A stretch of 5,719 nucleotides of DNA, from contig JAAZED010000287.1 of NCBI GenBank assembly GCA_012512465.1, forward strand, positions 1 to 5,719, given 5' to 3'. The position numbers and the translations under genes were made by a program. Source of the DNA: Oxalobacter sp. (GTDB taxonomy: Bacteria; Pseudomonadota; Gammaproteobacteria; Burkholderiales; Burkholderiaceae_D). The notes under the pieces were generated by a model, which worked only from the letters and a program-made list of their open reading frames with translations, was not told the DNA's origin and did not search any database. This document shows, one piece after another, positions 1-5,513 of this stretch; the stretch's first letter is position 1; each line of letters begins with the position of its first letter.

Positions 1-5
1 ATCAG

Positions 6-11
6 CCCCTT
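6..11 (-). promoter_or_regulatory. Possible ribosome-binding site of a divergent gene beyond the left edge
   Basis: Read on the minus strand, the first bases of the window are TTAAGGGGCTGAT running off the edge. AAGGGG is a good Shine-Dalgarno sequence and lies five bases from the edge, so a start codon could sit just outside. In many Betaproteobacteria ispB is divergent from rplU-rpmA-obgE, which makes ribosomal protein L21 the natural guess. That is inference from gene order only, as no coding sequence of the neighbour is visible. Confidence 0.25.
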
Positions 12-51
12 AAAAATTGAGATAGACAGGTTTTCAATTCATTATGGCATT

Positions 52-73
52 AAATCCCTGATTTCAGGGGGTT
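52..73. other. Small hairpin in the region upstream of ispB
   Basis: CCCTG (56-60) and CAGGG (65-69) form a perfect 5-bp stem with a four-base ATTT loop, extended by a T-G wobble and outer A-T pairs. A T-rich stretch with interruptions (72-81) follows. It could be a weak terminator for upstream transcription or an operator-like palindrome. A promoter-like pair TTGAGA (17-22) and CATTAT (40-45), 17 bases apart on the plus strand, lies just before it, so a transcript from that promoter would begin with this hairpin. None of this is strong. Confidence 0.25.
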
Positions 74-167
74 ATTTTGTTTCCGGATATGTCAGGTGCT
101 GTTGCGGCTTCCTGAGAGAGGCATTGCTGTGAACAACATCCCATTAGGCGGGAAATGGCAGACATCG

Positions 168-173
168 TATAAT
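168..173 (+). promoter_or_regulatory. Likely sigma-70 -10 element of the ispB promoter
   Basis: A perfect TATAAT lies 29 bases before the ispB start codon. No good -35 box is present at the proper distance; the best is TTAGGC at 144-149, 18 bases away, matching poorly. If used, transcription would start near position 180 and leave a leader of only about 23 bases with no evident Shine-Dalgarno sequence. Confidence 0.5.
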
Positions 174-202
174 CCCTGCCAGTGCTTTTTCGTTAACTGT
201 TC

Positions 203-1204
203 ATGAGCCAGCCTGTTTTGTCTGAGTCCGACACCAATCCATCTATTGTTTTTCCTGATCTCATCATGGCAGATCTGGCAGTGCTGGATATCCTGATTCA
301 TGAACAGTTGCGTTCTGATGCCGTGCTTGTCCGGCATGTCGGGGAGCATATTATTAATGCCGGCGGCAAACGTATCCGTCCGCTTCTTGTACTCTTGATT
401 GCCCGTGCCCTGGGTCATGGCGGCGGGCATCACCATACCATGGCAGCCATTATTGAGTTTATCCATACAGCCTCTTTGCTTCATGATGATGTGGTGGATG
501 AGTCCCGTTTGCGGCGGGGCGTGGAAAGTGCCAATACCCGATTTGGCAATGCGGCTGCCGTTCTGGTTGGTGATTTCATGCATACCCGGGCGTTCCAGAT
601 GATGTTGTCACTCAATAACATGAAGGTCATGGAAATCCTGGCTGACGCTACCAATACCATCGCAGAAGGTGAAGTCATGCAGTTGATGAAAATGCGCCAG
701 TCTGATGTAGATGAGGAGCAGTATTTCACGATTATCCACGCCAAAACAGCCAAGCTGTTTGAAGCGGCCAGCCTGCTGGGCGTCGTCGCGGCATCGGGTT
801 CGGATCGATTTCATACTGCCGCGTCGACATACGGACGTTCCCTGGGCATGGCTTTTCAACTGGTTGATGATTGCCTGGATTATGCAGGTGATACGGCGAT
901 GCTGGGGAAGAATACGGGCAATGATTTGCGGGAAAGCAAGATGACGTTACCACTGATTTATCTTGCACAGCACGGTACGGCGGACGAGAAAAGGCTCATT
1001 ACCGAATACATCGAAAATGGAGTGGATGCGCATTTTGAGGCAATTATGCACGCAGTTCGGCAAAGTGATGCGCTTGAGTATACATCTCAAAAGGCTGCGG
1101 CACAGGCAACAGCGGCATCCCGGGCGATTGGATTGTTTCCGGATAACGACTATAAGAATACGCTGACTCAATTGTGCCGGTTTGCCGTTGAACGGAAATA
1201 CTGA
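203..1204 (+). CDS. ispB: Octaprenyl diphosphate synthase (long-chain trans-polyprenyl synthase)
   Basis: This cytosolic enzyme condenses isopentenyl diphosphate units onto farnesyl diphosphate to make the octaprenyl side chain of ubiquinone. The 333-residue product matches the family length (E. coli IspB is 323) and aligns with it along its whole length. Visible motifs are GGKRIRP (54-60, substrate diphosphate binding), the first aspartate-rich motif DDVVDE (Asp95, Asp96, Asp99), RLRRG just after it, GDF (123-125), AEGE (154-157), KTAKLFEAA, and the second aspartate-rich motif FQLVDDCLDY (Asp222, Asp223, Asp226). The residue five before the first aspartate is Ala90. A small residue there is typical of long-chain synthases and rules out a farnesyl or geranylgeranyl synthase. 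The start at 203 gives an N-terminus of usual length, although no clear Shine-Dalgarno sequence precedes it; Met22 is a possible later start. It is transcribed alone as far as visible, with a perfect -10 box upstream. Confidence 0.95.
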   Translation: MSQPVLSESDTNPSIVFPDLIMADLAVLDILIHEQLRSDAVLVRHVGEHIINAGGKRIRPLLVLLIARALGHGGGHHHTMAAIIEFIHTASLLHDDVVDESRLRRGVESANTRFGNAAAVLVGDFMHTRAFQMMLSLNNMKVMEILADATNTIAEGEVMQLMKMRQSDVDEEQYFTIIHAKTAKLFEAASLLGVVAASGSDRFHTAASTYGRSLGMAFQLVDDCLDYAGDTAMLGKNTGNDLRESKMTLPLIYLAQHGTADEKRLITEYIENGVDAHFEAIMHAVRQSDALEYTSQKAAAQATAASRAIGLFPDNDYKNTLTQLCRFAVERKY

Positions 1205-1227
1205 CAGCGTGAAGACGTTGCATCAGG

Positions 1228-1282
1228 TTATTCACAACCAGTAGAGTTATTCACAGGCCGGGTGAACTCTGGTTGTGGATAT
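1228..1282. repeat. DnaA-box cluster inside an interrupted inverted repeat
   Basis: TTATTCACA occurs twice in the same direction (1228-1236 and 1247-1255), a perfect match to the DnaA box TTATNCACA. TGTGGATAT (1274-1282) is an 8-of-9 match on the other strand. The first and third boxes sit in the arms of an inverted repeat: 1229-1241 pairs with 1269-1281 over 13 positions with one T-G wobble, the core being CACAACCAG and CTGGTTGTG. Inside it AGTT (1245-1248) pairs with AACT (1265-1268), and CAC (1252-1254) with GTG (1262-1264). Two readings are possible: a DnaA-binding site, or an RNA hairpin at the end of the ispB transcript, since a T-rich tract follows. The bases are plain; the function is open. 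Confidence 0.55.
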
Positions 1283-1369
1283 GTTTGTTTTCACGTTACT
1301 TTTTCCGATTTTCTTTTCTGATCCGGCCATCCCGCTGTATTTTCTGCCATCATGCGATGCTGTCAATAT

Positions 1370-1391
1370 CAGGCTGCGCCTGCATTTTTTT
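1370..1391 (+). terminator. Putative Rho-independent terminator downstream of ispB
   Basis: CAGGC (1370-1374) and GCCTG (1378-1382) pair around a TGC loop, and two bases later seven T residues follow (1385-1391). The stem is G+C-rich but only 5 bp, so it may be weak. Its place between ispB and the next promoter fits a terminator that separates the two transcription units. Confidence 0.4.
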
Positions 1392-1420
1392 AAAAATACC
1401 TGCCTCGAAAAGCTGGCAAG

Positions 1421-1434
1421 TTGATCTAGGTCAA
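1421..1434 (+). promoter_or_regulatory. FNR/Anr-type regulator binding site
   Basis: TTGATCTAGGTCAA matches the FNR-family consensus TTGATNNNNATCAA at nine of ten defined positions and is symmetric in form. The centre is at 1427.5. With the candidate -10 boxes downstream this puts the site near -36 to -42 relative to transcription start, the position of class II activator sites that replace a -35 box, and no good -35 hexamer is present. The inference is that the Oxc-family gene is activated by an FNR, Anr or FixK-like protein under low oxygen. Other CRP/FNR-family proteins could recognise it. Confidence 0.75.
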
Positions 1435-1450
1435 CAAAACTTTTGATATT

Positions 1451-1463
1451 TATAACGCATACT
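1451..1463 (+). promoter_or_regulatory. Candidate -10 region for the Oxc-family gene
   Basis: Two overlapping choices exist. TATAAC (1451-1456) matches the -10 consensus at five of six bases and would place the FNR-type site near -35.5. CATACT (1458-1463) matches at four of six and would place that site near -42.5, closer to the usual class II spacing. Either gives a leader of about 45 to 52 bases before the start codon. Confidence 0.45.
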
Positions 1464-1502
1464 CACAAAGCACTCTGCACTTTATCAAACAACAACCGAA
1501 AA

Positions 1503-1508
1503 AGGGGA
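1503..1508 (+). promoter_or_regulatory. Ribosome-binding site that fixes the start of the Oxc-family gene
   Basis: AGGGGA lies six bases before the ATG at 1515. The earlier in-frame ATG at 1443 has no such site, lies within or before the promoter, and would add 24 residues that the family does not have. Confidence 0.85.
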
Positions 1509-1514
1509 ACCCTT

Positions 1515-3224
1515 ATGAGTAACGAGACAGAAGTAGAATTGGTTGATGCATTTTATATGTTAATTGAGAGCCTCAAGAACAACGGTATCGAGAATGTCTA
1601 TGGTATTCCAGGCATTCCTGTTACGGCACTCATTCGTTCATGGCAGGCTGAAGGTGGAAAATGGTATGGTTTCCGTCATGAGACAAATGCCGCTATGGCT
1701 GCAGGTGTTGCGGGTTACCTGACAGGTAAGCCGGGCGTTTGCTTGACCACTCCTGCTCCAGGCTTTCTGAATGGTCTGGCTGGTGCTGCCAATGCCACCA
1801 CCAATGGCTGGCCGATGATTCTGCTCAGCGGTGCCGCTGGTCGTCGTAACACCGACCTGCAACAGGGCGCCTTTGAGGAAATGGATCAGCTGAATGCTGC
1901 TCGTCCGCATGTCAAGGCTGCTTATCGTATTAACCACATTTCAGACATTCCAATCGCTGTTGCCCGTGCAGTCCGTACCGCCGTTTCCGGCCGTCCTGGC
2001 GCTGTATATCTTGACCTTTCACATGAAATGCTGACAGGCACCATGCCGGCAAAAGCTGCTGAAGAGCTGCTCTTTACGCCAGTAGATCCGACACCGAAGC
2101 AACTGCCGGATCCAGCCGCTGTCAAGCGTGCTGCTGACCTGCTCAAAGGCGCGAAAAAGCCGCTGATCCTGCTGGGTAAAGGCGCTGCCTATGCTCAGGC
2201 AGATGCTGACATCAAGGCACTGGTAGAAGACACCGGCATCCCGTTCCTGCCAATGTCCATGGCAAAAGGCCTGCTGCCTGACAACCACCCGCAGTGTGCT
2301 GGTCCGGCCCGTTCCTATGTTCTGCCGGAATGCGACGTTGTTCTTATCGTTGGCGCCCGCCTGAACTGGCTGCTCGGCAATGGTAAAGGCAACACCTGGG
2401 GTAACCAGTTGAAGAAATTCATCCAGATCGACATCCTGCCACAGGAAATCGACAGCAACGTACCGATCGCAGCACCGCTGGTTGGTGACATCGGCTCCTG
2501 TATCGCCGCACTGCGTGAAGCCCTCAAAGGCATGCCAAAAGCAGACGCCGCATGGATGGGTGGTATCGCTGAGCGTGTCAATGCTTCCAAGGAAAAACTG
2601 GCTCCGACCCTGAAGGTCGAAACCCCTCCAGGCATGATGAACTATCGCAATTCACTGGGTGCCCTGCGTGATGTTCTGGCGAAATATCCTAGCGTCACAC
2701 TGGTTAACGAAGGTGCTAACGCCCTCGATAACACCCGTATGATCGTGGATCAGTATCAGCCACGCAAGCGTATTGACTCTGGTACCTGGGGTATCATGGG
2801 TATCGGTATGGGTGCATGTATCGGTGCAGCCGTTGTTACCGGTGAGCCAGTTGTTGCGGTTGAAGGCGACAGCGCGTTCGGCTTCAGCGGTATGGAAGTT
2901 GAAACCATGGTACGTTACAACCTGCCAATTTGCGTTATCGTCATGAACAACGGCGGTATCTACAAAGGCAATGAGGCCAATGCCGGTGGTTACGACGATC
3001 CGTCCCCAACCTCTTTCGCACCAGGCAGCCGCTACGACAAGATGATCGAAGCCTTCGGTGGTGTTGGTGTTAACGCACAAACACCGGCAGAACTGGCTGC
3101 AGCCGTTGAAGAGGCAATCAAGTCACGCAAGCCGACGCTGATCAATGCTGTTCTGGATCCGGATGCAGGTGTTGAAAGTGGCCGTATTGCTGGTCTGAAC
3201 ATCGAAAGAAAGAAAAAGAAGTAA
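1515..3224 (+). CDS. oxc: Oxalyl-CoA decarboxylase family ThDP-dependent enzyme, diverged active site
   Basis: Oxc splits oxalyl-CoA into formyl-CoA and CO2 in the cytosol. It works with formyl-CoA transferase and the oxalate/formate antiporter, neither of which is in this window. The 569-residue product aligns with O. formigenes Oxc (568 residues) with no gap up to about residue 489, at roughly 60 % identity by eye against the sequence as I remember it. The order is pyrimidine-binding domain (about 1-190, activating Glu56), central Rossmann-like domain (about 195-365, with [14 protein letters not shown] and VGDI segments like those around the ADP site; Arg160 also kept), and diphosphate-binding domain (about 370-569). 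The last carries GDS (451-453) to NN (478-479) for Mg-ThDP, GGIY with Tyr483, and ESGR with Ser555 and Arg557, matching Ser553/Arg555. Oddly, Tyr120 is Phe here and several neighbouring positions differ: GIPGIP for [14 protein letters not shown] for EQHAGYAA, TTPAPG for TVSAPG, SGAA for SGSS. The family is certain; oxalyl-CoA as substrate is not. Another 2-oxoacyl- or 2-hydroxyacyl-CoA is possible, so the gene symbol is provisional. Confidence 0.85.
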   Translation: MSNETEVELVDAFYMLIESLKNNGIENVYGIPGIPVTALIRSWQAEGGKWYGFRHETNAAMAAGVAGYLTGKPGVCLTTPAPGFLNGLAGAANATTNGWPMILLSGAAGRRNTDLQQGAFEEMDQLNAARPHVKAAYRINHISDIPIAVARAVRTAVSGRPGAVYLDLSHEMLTGTMPAKAAEELLFTPVDPTPKQLPDPAAVKRAADLLKGAKKPLILLGKGAAYAQADADIKALVEDTGIPFLPMSMAKGLLPDNHPQCAGPARSYVLPECDVVLIVGARLNWLLGNGKGNTWGNQLKKFIQIDILPQEIDSNVPIAAPLVGDIGSCIAALREALKGMPKADAAWMGGIAERVNASKEKLAPTLKVETPPGMMNYRNSLGALRDVLAKYPSVTLVNEGANALDNTRMIVDQYQPRKRIDSGTWGIMGIGMGACIGAAVVTGEPVVAVEGDSAFGFSGMEVETMVRYNLPICVIVMNNGGIYKGNEANAGGYDDPSPTSFAPGSRYDKMIEAFGGVGVNAQTPAELAAAVEEAIKSRKPTLINAVLDPDAGVESGRIAGLNIERKKKK

Positions 3225-3278
3225 AAATGTAACGGTAAGCTGATATGGTCTGACCAGAGAGCTTCACAATTACAGGTT

Positions 3279-3316
3279 ATGCCCTCAGGATATTTGTCTT
3301 GGGGGCATTTCTTTTT
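3279..3316 (+). terminator. Rho-independent terminator of the Oxc-family gene
   Basis: ATGCCCTCAGG (3279-3289) pairs with CTTGGGGGCAT (3298-3308) over 11 positions with two G-T wobbles, an eight-base loop lies between, and a T-rich tail (TTT, C, TTTTT) follows. It lies 55 bases after the stop codon, so the gene appears to be transcribed alone. Confidence 0.85.
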
Positions 3317-3333
3317 CCGGCTATGGTGCGGGT

Positions 3334-3372
3334 AAATAAAAACCGGAGAGCATAGCTCTCCGGTTTTTATTT
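3334..3372. terminator. Long perfect hairpin, bidirectional terminator between convergent genes
   Basis: AAATAAAAACCGGAGAGC pairs perfectly with GCTCTCCGGTTTTTATTT around an ATA loop, giving an 18-bp stem with a G+C-rich core and A/T arms. On each strand the core CCGGAGAGC is followed by a run of T residues, so it can stop transcription from both sides. It backs up the preceding terminator for the plus-strand gene and is the only visible terminator for the minus-strand hydrolase, which ends 18 bases away. Confidence 0.9.
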
Positions 3373-3389
3373 GCTTGTTTTGCCCGTGT

Positions 3390-4166
3390 TTATTTGGACA
3401 GGGATGATTCAAAAAAGTCGAGAATCACTTTTTGGAAGTGGTCACCATAATGTTCCGTCATGGCGGCAAGGTGTCGTCCGTATTTAATCAGCTCCAGTCG
3501 CTTAGGCTCTTTTGCCTCTGCAAACAGTTGCTCAGACTGGGCCTGTGACGTGATGCTGTCACCTGTCCCATGGAGAAGCAGAAGCGGAATGGGAGACAGT
3601 TTTGACACATAATGACCGCCGCTGTAGATATCATCGGGCTCATATGTGTATCCTTCGCCGGGACGTCTTTCATCTGCAACTGAGGAATAGGAGTAAAAAG
3701 CTGATTCAGAGACAACCGCACGAACACCTTCAGGGTTGATTGCCGCTGCGGCAATGGCAAGCGTTCCGCCAAGGCTTTGCCCGTAGATGAAAATTTTGCT
3801 GGTATCAATGTCAGTGCGTGAGCGGACATAAGTAATGGCGGCAACGGCGTCTTCCAGAATGCCTTTGGGTTCTGCCGTACCAAAGGATTTGCCAAAGCCG
3901 CGATAGTCAAAAACAAAAACGTTGTAGCCCTGGTCAGGCAGCCAGCCGGTAAAGTGCCAGTGTGAACTGATATTGCCGGAATTGCTGTGCATGTGAATGA
4001 CGGTGCCTTTGGCGTCTTTCGGACTTGAAACGGTTGCAGCAGGAAGAAACCAGCCGCTCAGGCGGGTGCCGTCTTCGCTGTTGAAGTAAACCGTTTCATA
4101 ATCAAGTCCAAACTTTTCGGGTGTCGTGGCAGGTATGTTGTCAGGATAAAAAATACGTTTATACAT
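3390..4166 (-). CDS. Alpha/beta-hydrolase, YfhR/BEM46-type (paralogue 1)
   Basis: This is a serine hydrolase of 258 residues; the substrate is unknown (esterase, thioesterase or peptidase-like activity are all possible). It aligns over almost its whole length with E. coli YfhR. Visible landmarks are FYPD (6-9), DGTRLSGWF (32-40), the oxyanion-hole segment HMHSNSGN (58-65), FDYRGFGKS (86-94), the nucleophile elbow GQSLGG with Ser131, PIPLLLLHGTGD with the acidic residue Asp203, and His232 in RHLAAM. The triad is complete, but two usual positions differ: Ser61 stands where the family has Gly (HGN), and Arg231 precedes the histidine where Glu or Gly is usual. YfhR carries an N-terminal membrane anchor that this protein lacks. 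An in-frame TGA at 4188-4190 and no other start codon leave ATG 4166 as the only choice. It is roughly half identical by eye to the hydrolase upstream of it, a tandem duplication. Confidence 0.85.
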   Translation of the reverse strand: MYKRIFYPDNIPATTPEKFGLDYETVYFNSEDGTRLSGWFLPAATVSSPKDAKGTVIHMHSNSGNISSHWHFTGWLPDQGYNVFVFDYRGFGKSFGTAEPKGILEDAVAAITYVRSRTDIDTSKIFIYGQSLGGTLAIAAAAINPEGVRAVVSESAFYSYSSVADERRPGEGYTYEPDDIYSGGHYVSKLSPIPLLLLHGTGDSITSQAQSEQLFAEAKEPKRLELIKYGRHLAAMTEHYGDHFQKVILDFFESSLSK

Positions 4167-4173
4167 AAGTCGC

Positions 4174-4233
4174 TCAAGGTGTGGTGGTCAAAAACAGCAG
4201 CATGAACCGCGCTGCGACGAGGGCCGCCAGCAT
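4174..4233 (-). other. Short hydrophobic ORF before hydrolase 1, possible detached anchor
   Basis: Nineteen codons read MLAALVAARFMLLFLTTTP and stop seven bases before the hydrolase ATG, in another frame. The sequence is strongly hydrophobic, like a membrane anchor. In the hydrolase frame the codons just before the ATG read LERL, so crossing frames would give an anchor followed by LERLMYKRIFYPDN, close to the usual N-terminus of anchored YfhR-type proteins. It may be the remnant of an anchor cut off by a frameshift, a leader peptide, or chance. Confidence 0.25.
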
Positions 4234-4254
4234 AGTCGGCGGGATAATCTGAAA

Positions 4255-4263
4255 ATTATATCA
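4255..4263 (-). promoter_or_regulatory. Extended -10 promoter for hydrolase 1
   Basis: On the minus strand the bases read TGATATAAT, a perfect -10 box preceded by the TGN extension that can replace a -35 element. The sequence where a -35 would be (CCATTT) is poor. Transcription would start near 4248, giving a leader of about 80 bases, so hydrolase 1 need not depend on read-through from hydrolase 2. Confidence 0.6.
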
Positions 4264-4315
4264 TTGCCGGAGACTGGAAATGGTGTCGACTGGCGTCATA
4301 TGATGCTGACGGCCC

Positions 4316-5089
4316 TCAATCTTTTTTCAGCGACTCTTCAAAAAAGGAGATCATCATATCCTGGTAGTGGCGGCCATACCGGTCTGTCATGGCGTCGACA
4401 TGTTCACCATGCTCAATAGTGACAAGGTCTACCGGGTCATTGGCTTCGGTGAGTAGCCGCACAGAATGCGGATAGGGAACTACCCGGTCATTTGTGCCAT
4501 GCAGGAGAAGAAGAGGTATGGGCGCAAGCCGGGCAACATAAGCGCCGGCAGTATAAGTATCATCCAGGATATCACCAGCACCCGGCAGTCTGTCGTTCAT
4601 CCACATCGAATACGAGTGGGCCGGTGCTTCGGCCAGAACAGCCCGAATTCCCCCGGGATTGGCCGCTGCGCTGGCAATAGCCAGCATGCCGCCCAGGCTC
4701 TGGCCAAAGACAAACAGCTTGCCGGTATCAATATCTGTCCGGTTTCGCACATGATTGATGGCGGCTACCGCATCTTCAAATATCCCTTTGGGATCAGGCT
4801 CGCCCTGTGATTTGCCAAATCCGCGGTAATCAAAAACAAAGAGGTTGAATTCGCGATCCGGTACCCATTCGGCAAATCCCCAGTGAGCAGTCAGGTTCTG
4901 GGCATTGCCATGCATGTGAATGACAGTCCCTTTGGCATTGCCTGGTTTATCAATACCCCTGGCAGGGATGAACCATCCCCAGAGCCTGGTGCCGTCAGCA
5001 CTTGCGAAAGCCGCTTCTTCATAAGCAAGGCCAAGCCGGTGCGGGGAGTCATAATTGATCCGGTCAGGAAAATAAAAGTCGCTGTACAT
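4316..5089 (-). CDS. Alpha/beta-hydrolase, YfhR/BEM46-type (paralogue 2)
   Basis: This 257-residue serine hydrolase is the upstream tandem copy of hydrolase 1 and has a canonical set of motifs. These are YFPD (6-9), DGTRLWGWF (32-40), the oxyanion segment HMHGNAQN (58-65), FDYRGFGKS (86-94), GQSLGG with nucleophile Ser131, PIPLLLLHGTND with Asp201, and GEHVDAM with His230. The substrate is unknown. The frame stays open back to an ATG at 5275, which would give 319 residues. I prefer 5089 because the two paralogues then start at the same point (MYxxxxxPD), GGGA-like bases lie at proper distance before it, and the extra 62 residues show no family similarity and run back into the tRNA promoter region. 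No terminator is seen between this gene and hydrolase 1, 149 bases apart, so partial co-transcription is likely. No convincing promoter is seen directly upstream. Confidence 0.85.
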   Translation of the reverse strand: MYSDFYFPDRINYDSPHRLGLAYEEAAFASADGTRLWGWFIPARGIDKPGNAKGTVIHMHGNAQNLTAHWGFAEWVPDREFNLFVFDYRGFGKSQGEPDPKGIFEDAVAAINHVRNRTDIDTGKLFVFGQSLGGMLAIASAAANPGGIRAVLAEAPAHSYSMWMNDRLPGAGDILDDTYTAGAYVARLAPIPLLLLHGTNDRVVPYPHSVRLLTEANDPVDLVTIEHGEHVDAMTDRYGRHYQDMMISFFEESLKKD

Positions 5090-5262
5090 AGATGTCCCGG
5101 GAAAAGCGTGATGATACGGTATATTGAAAATAGGATACTGCTGTATTTTAGCATTCGCCAGGGCAGGGCTTGCCCGGCAGGTGTTCCTTTTCAAGGGGAA
5201 TCCGGTACGTCGATATCTGTCGAAATGATACCAAAGTGATTCGTGAAAATTCTTTTTTCTGA

Positions 5263-5291
5263 TAGTCAACAGCAACAGAGTTTGCTACAAT
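5263..5291 (+). promoter_or_regulatory. Promoter of the tRNA-Pro gene
   Basis: TAGTCA (5263-5268) and TACAAT (5286-5291) are 17 bases apart and match the -35 and -10 consensus at four and five of six bases. TGC directly before the -10 makes it an extended type. The bases after it (TGTGCGCC) are G+C-rich, as is usual for stringently controlled stable-RNA promoters. The leader before the mature tRNA would be about 50 bases. Confidence 0.6.
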
Positions 5292-5349
5292 TGTGCGCCT
5301 TTGCGGTACAACGGATGGTCTGGCAAATGTGCGGTATTCTGTAATCAGA

Positions 5350-5426
5350 CGGGGTGTAGCTTAGCCTGGTAGAGCGCTACGTTCGGGACGTAGAGGCCGG
5401 AGGTTCGAATCCTCTCACCCCGACCA
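5350..5426 (+). tRNA. proK: tRNA-Pro, anticodon CGG
   Basis: A full 77-base cloverleaf can be drawn. The acceptor stem CGGGGTG (5350-5356) pairs with CACCCCG (5416-5422), the D stem GCTT with GAGC, and the anticodon stem CTACG (5377-5381) with CGTAG (5389-5393) around TTCGGGA. The T arm is GGAGG-TTCGAAT-CCTCT (5399-5415). The discriminator A5423 and an encoded CCA (5424-5426) follow. The anticodon at 5384-5386 is CGG, which reads the proline codon CCG. The loop and T arm match E. coli proK. Confidence 0.97.
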
Positions 5427-5449
5427 ATTCTGTTGTTGAAACTTCCTCA

Positions 5450-5484
5450 CCTGCTCCTGGATTATCAGAGAGCGGGGGTTTTTT
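5450..5484 (+). terminator. Rho-independent terminator after tRNA-Pro
   Basis: CCTGCTC (5450-5456) pairs with GAGCGGG (5470-5476), with one T-G wobble. CTG (5457-5459) pairs with CAG (5466-5468) across a single bulged A, and six T residues follow (5479-5484). It closes the tRNA transcript 24 bases after CCA. It also lies 30 bases before the next start codon, so the lyase needs its own promoter or read-through past this hairpin. Confidence 0.75.
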
Positions 5485-5513
5485 ATTGATAAACCCATCT
5501 GACCGGGATTTGT

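Larger units (their letters stand above)
1205..1514. other. 310-base intergenic region between ispB and the Oxc-family gene
   Basis: No gene is seen here on either strand. From left to right it contains a DnaA-box-bearing inverted repeat (1228-1282), a T-rich plus-strand tract (about 1281-1320), a short terminator-like hairpin (1370-1391), an FNR-type site (1421-1434), candidate -10 boxes (1451-1463) and the Shine-Dalgarno sequence of the next gene (1503-1508). The left half therefore probably belongs to the end of ispB or to a chromosome-maintenance site, and the right half is the promoter of the Oxc-family gene. Confidence 0.8.

Noticed and set aside
92..583. 163-codon open frame on the minus strand overlapping ispB
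   Set aside because: It covers the conserved aspartate-rich region of ispB on the other strand and shows no family features.
1228..1320. Chromosome origin (oriC)
   Set aside because: Only three boxes, no dnaA, dnaN, rpmH or gidA nearby, and no clear unwinding element. Kept only as a DnaA-box cluster.
1443..1514. In-frame upstream ATG extending the Oxc-family protein by 24 residues
   Set aside because: It lies at or before the expected transcription start, has no ribosome-binding site, and the added residues do not match the family. The ATG at 1515 has AGGGGA in place and starts MSN like O. formigenes Oxc.
2652..3080. 142-codon open frame on the minus strand inside the Oxc-family gene
   Set aside because: It lies entirely within a conserved coding sequence, has a composition typical of an antisense shadow, and has no recognisable domain.
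4286..4304. Palindromes GTCGAC and TCATATGA between the two hydrolases
   Set aside because: They are short, have no T tract for a terminator, and match no regulator site I recognise.
4883..5239. 118-codon plus-strand frame opposite the start of hydrolase 2
   Set aside because: It is antisense to conserved hydrolase motifs, with no ribosome-binding site or recognisable protein.
5090..5275. 62-residue N-terminal extension of hydrolase 2
   Set aside because: No family similarity, it runs back to the tRNA promoter region, and the paralogue begins exactly at the internal methionine.
5350..5426. tRNA gene as an integration site of a genomic island
   Set aside because: No integrase and no repeat of the tRNA 3' end is seen in the window.
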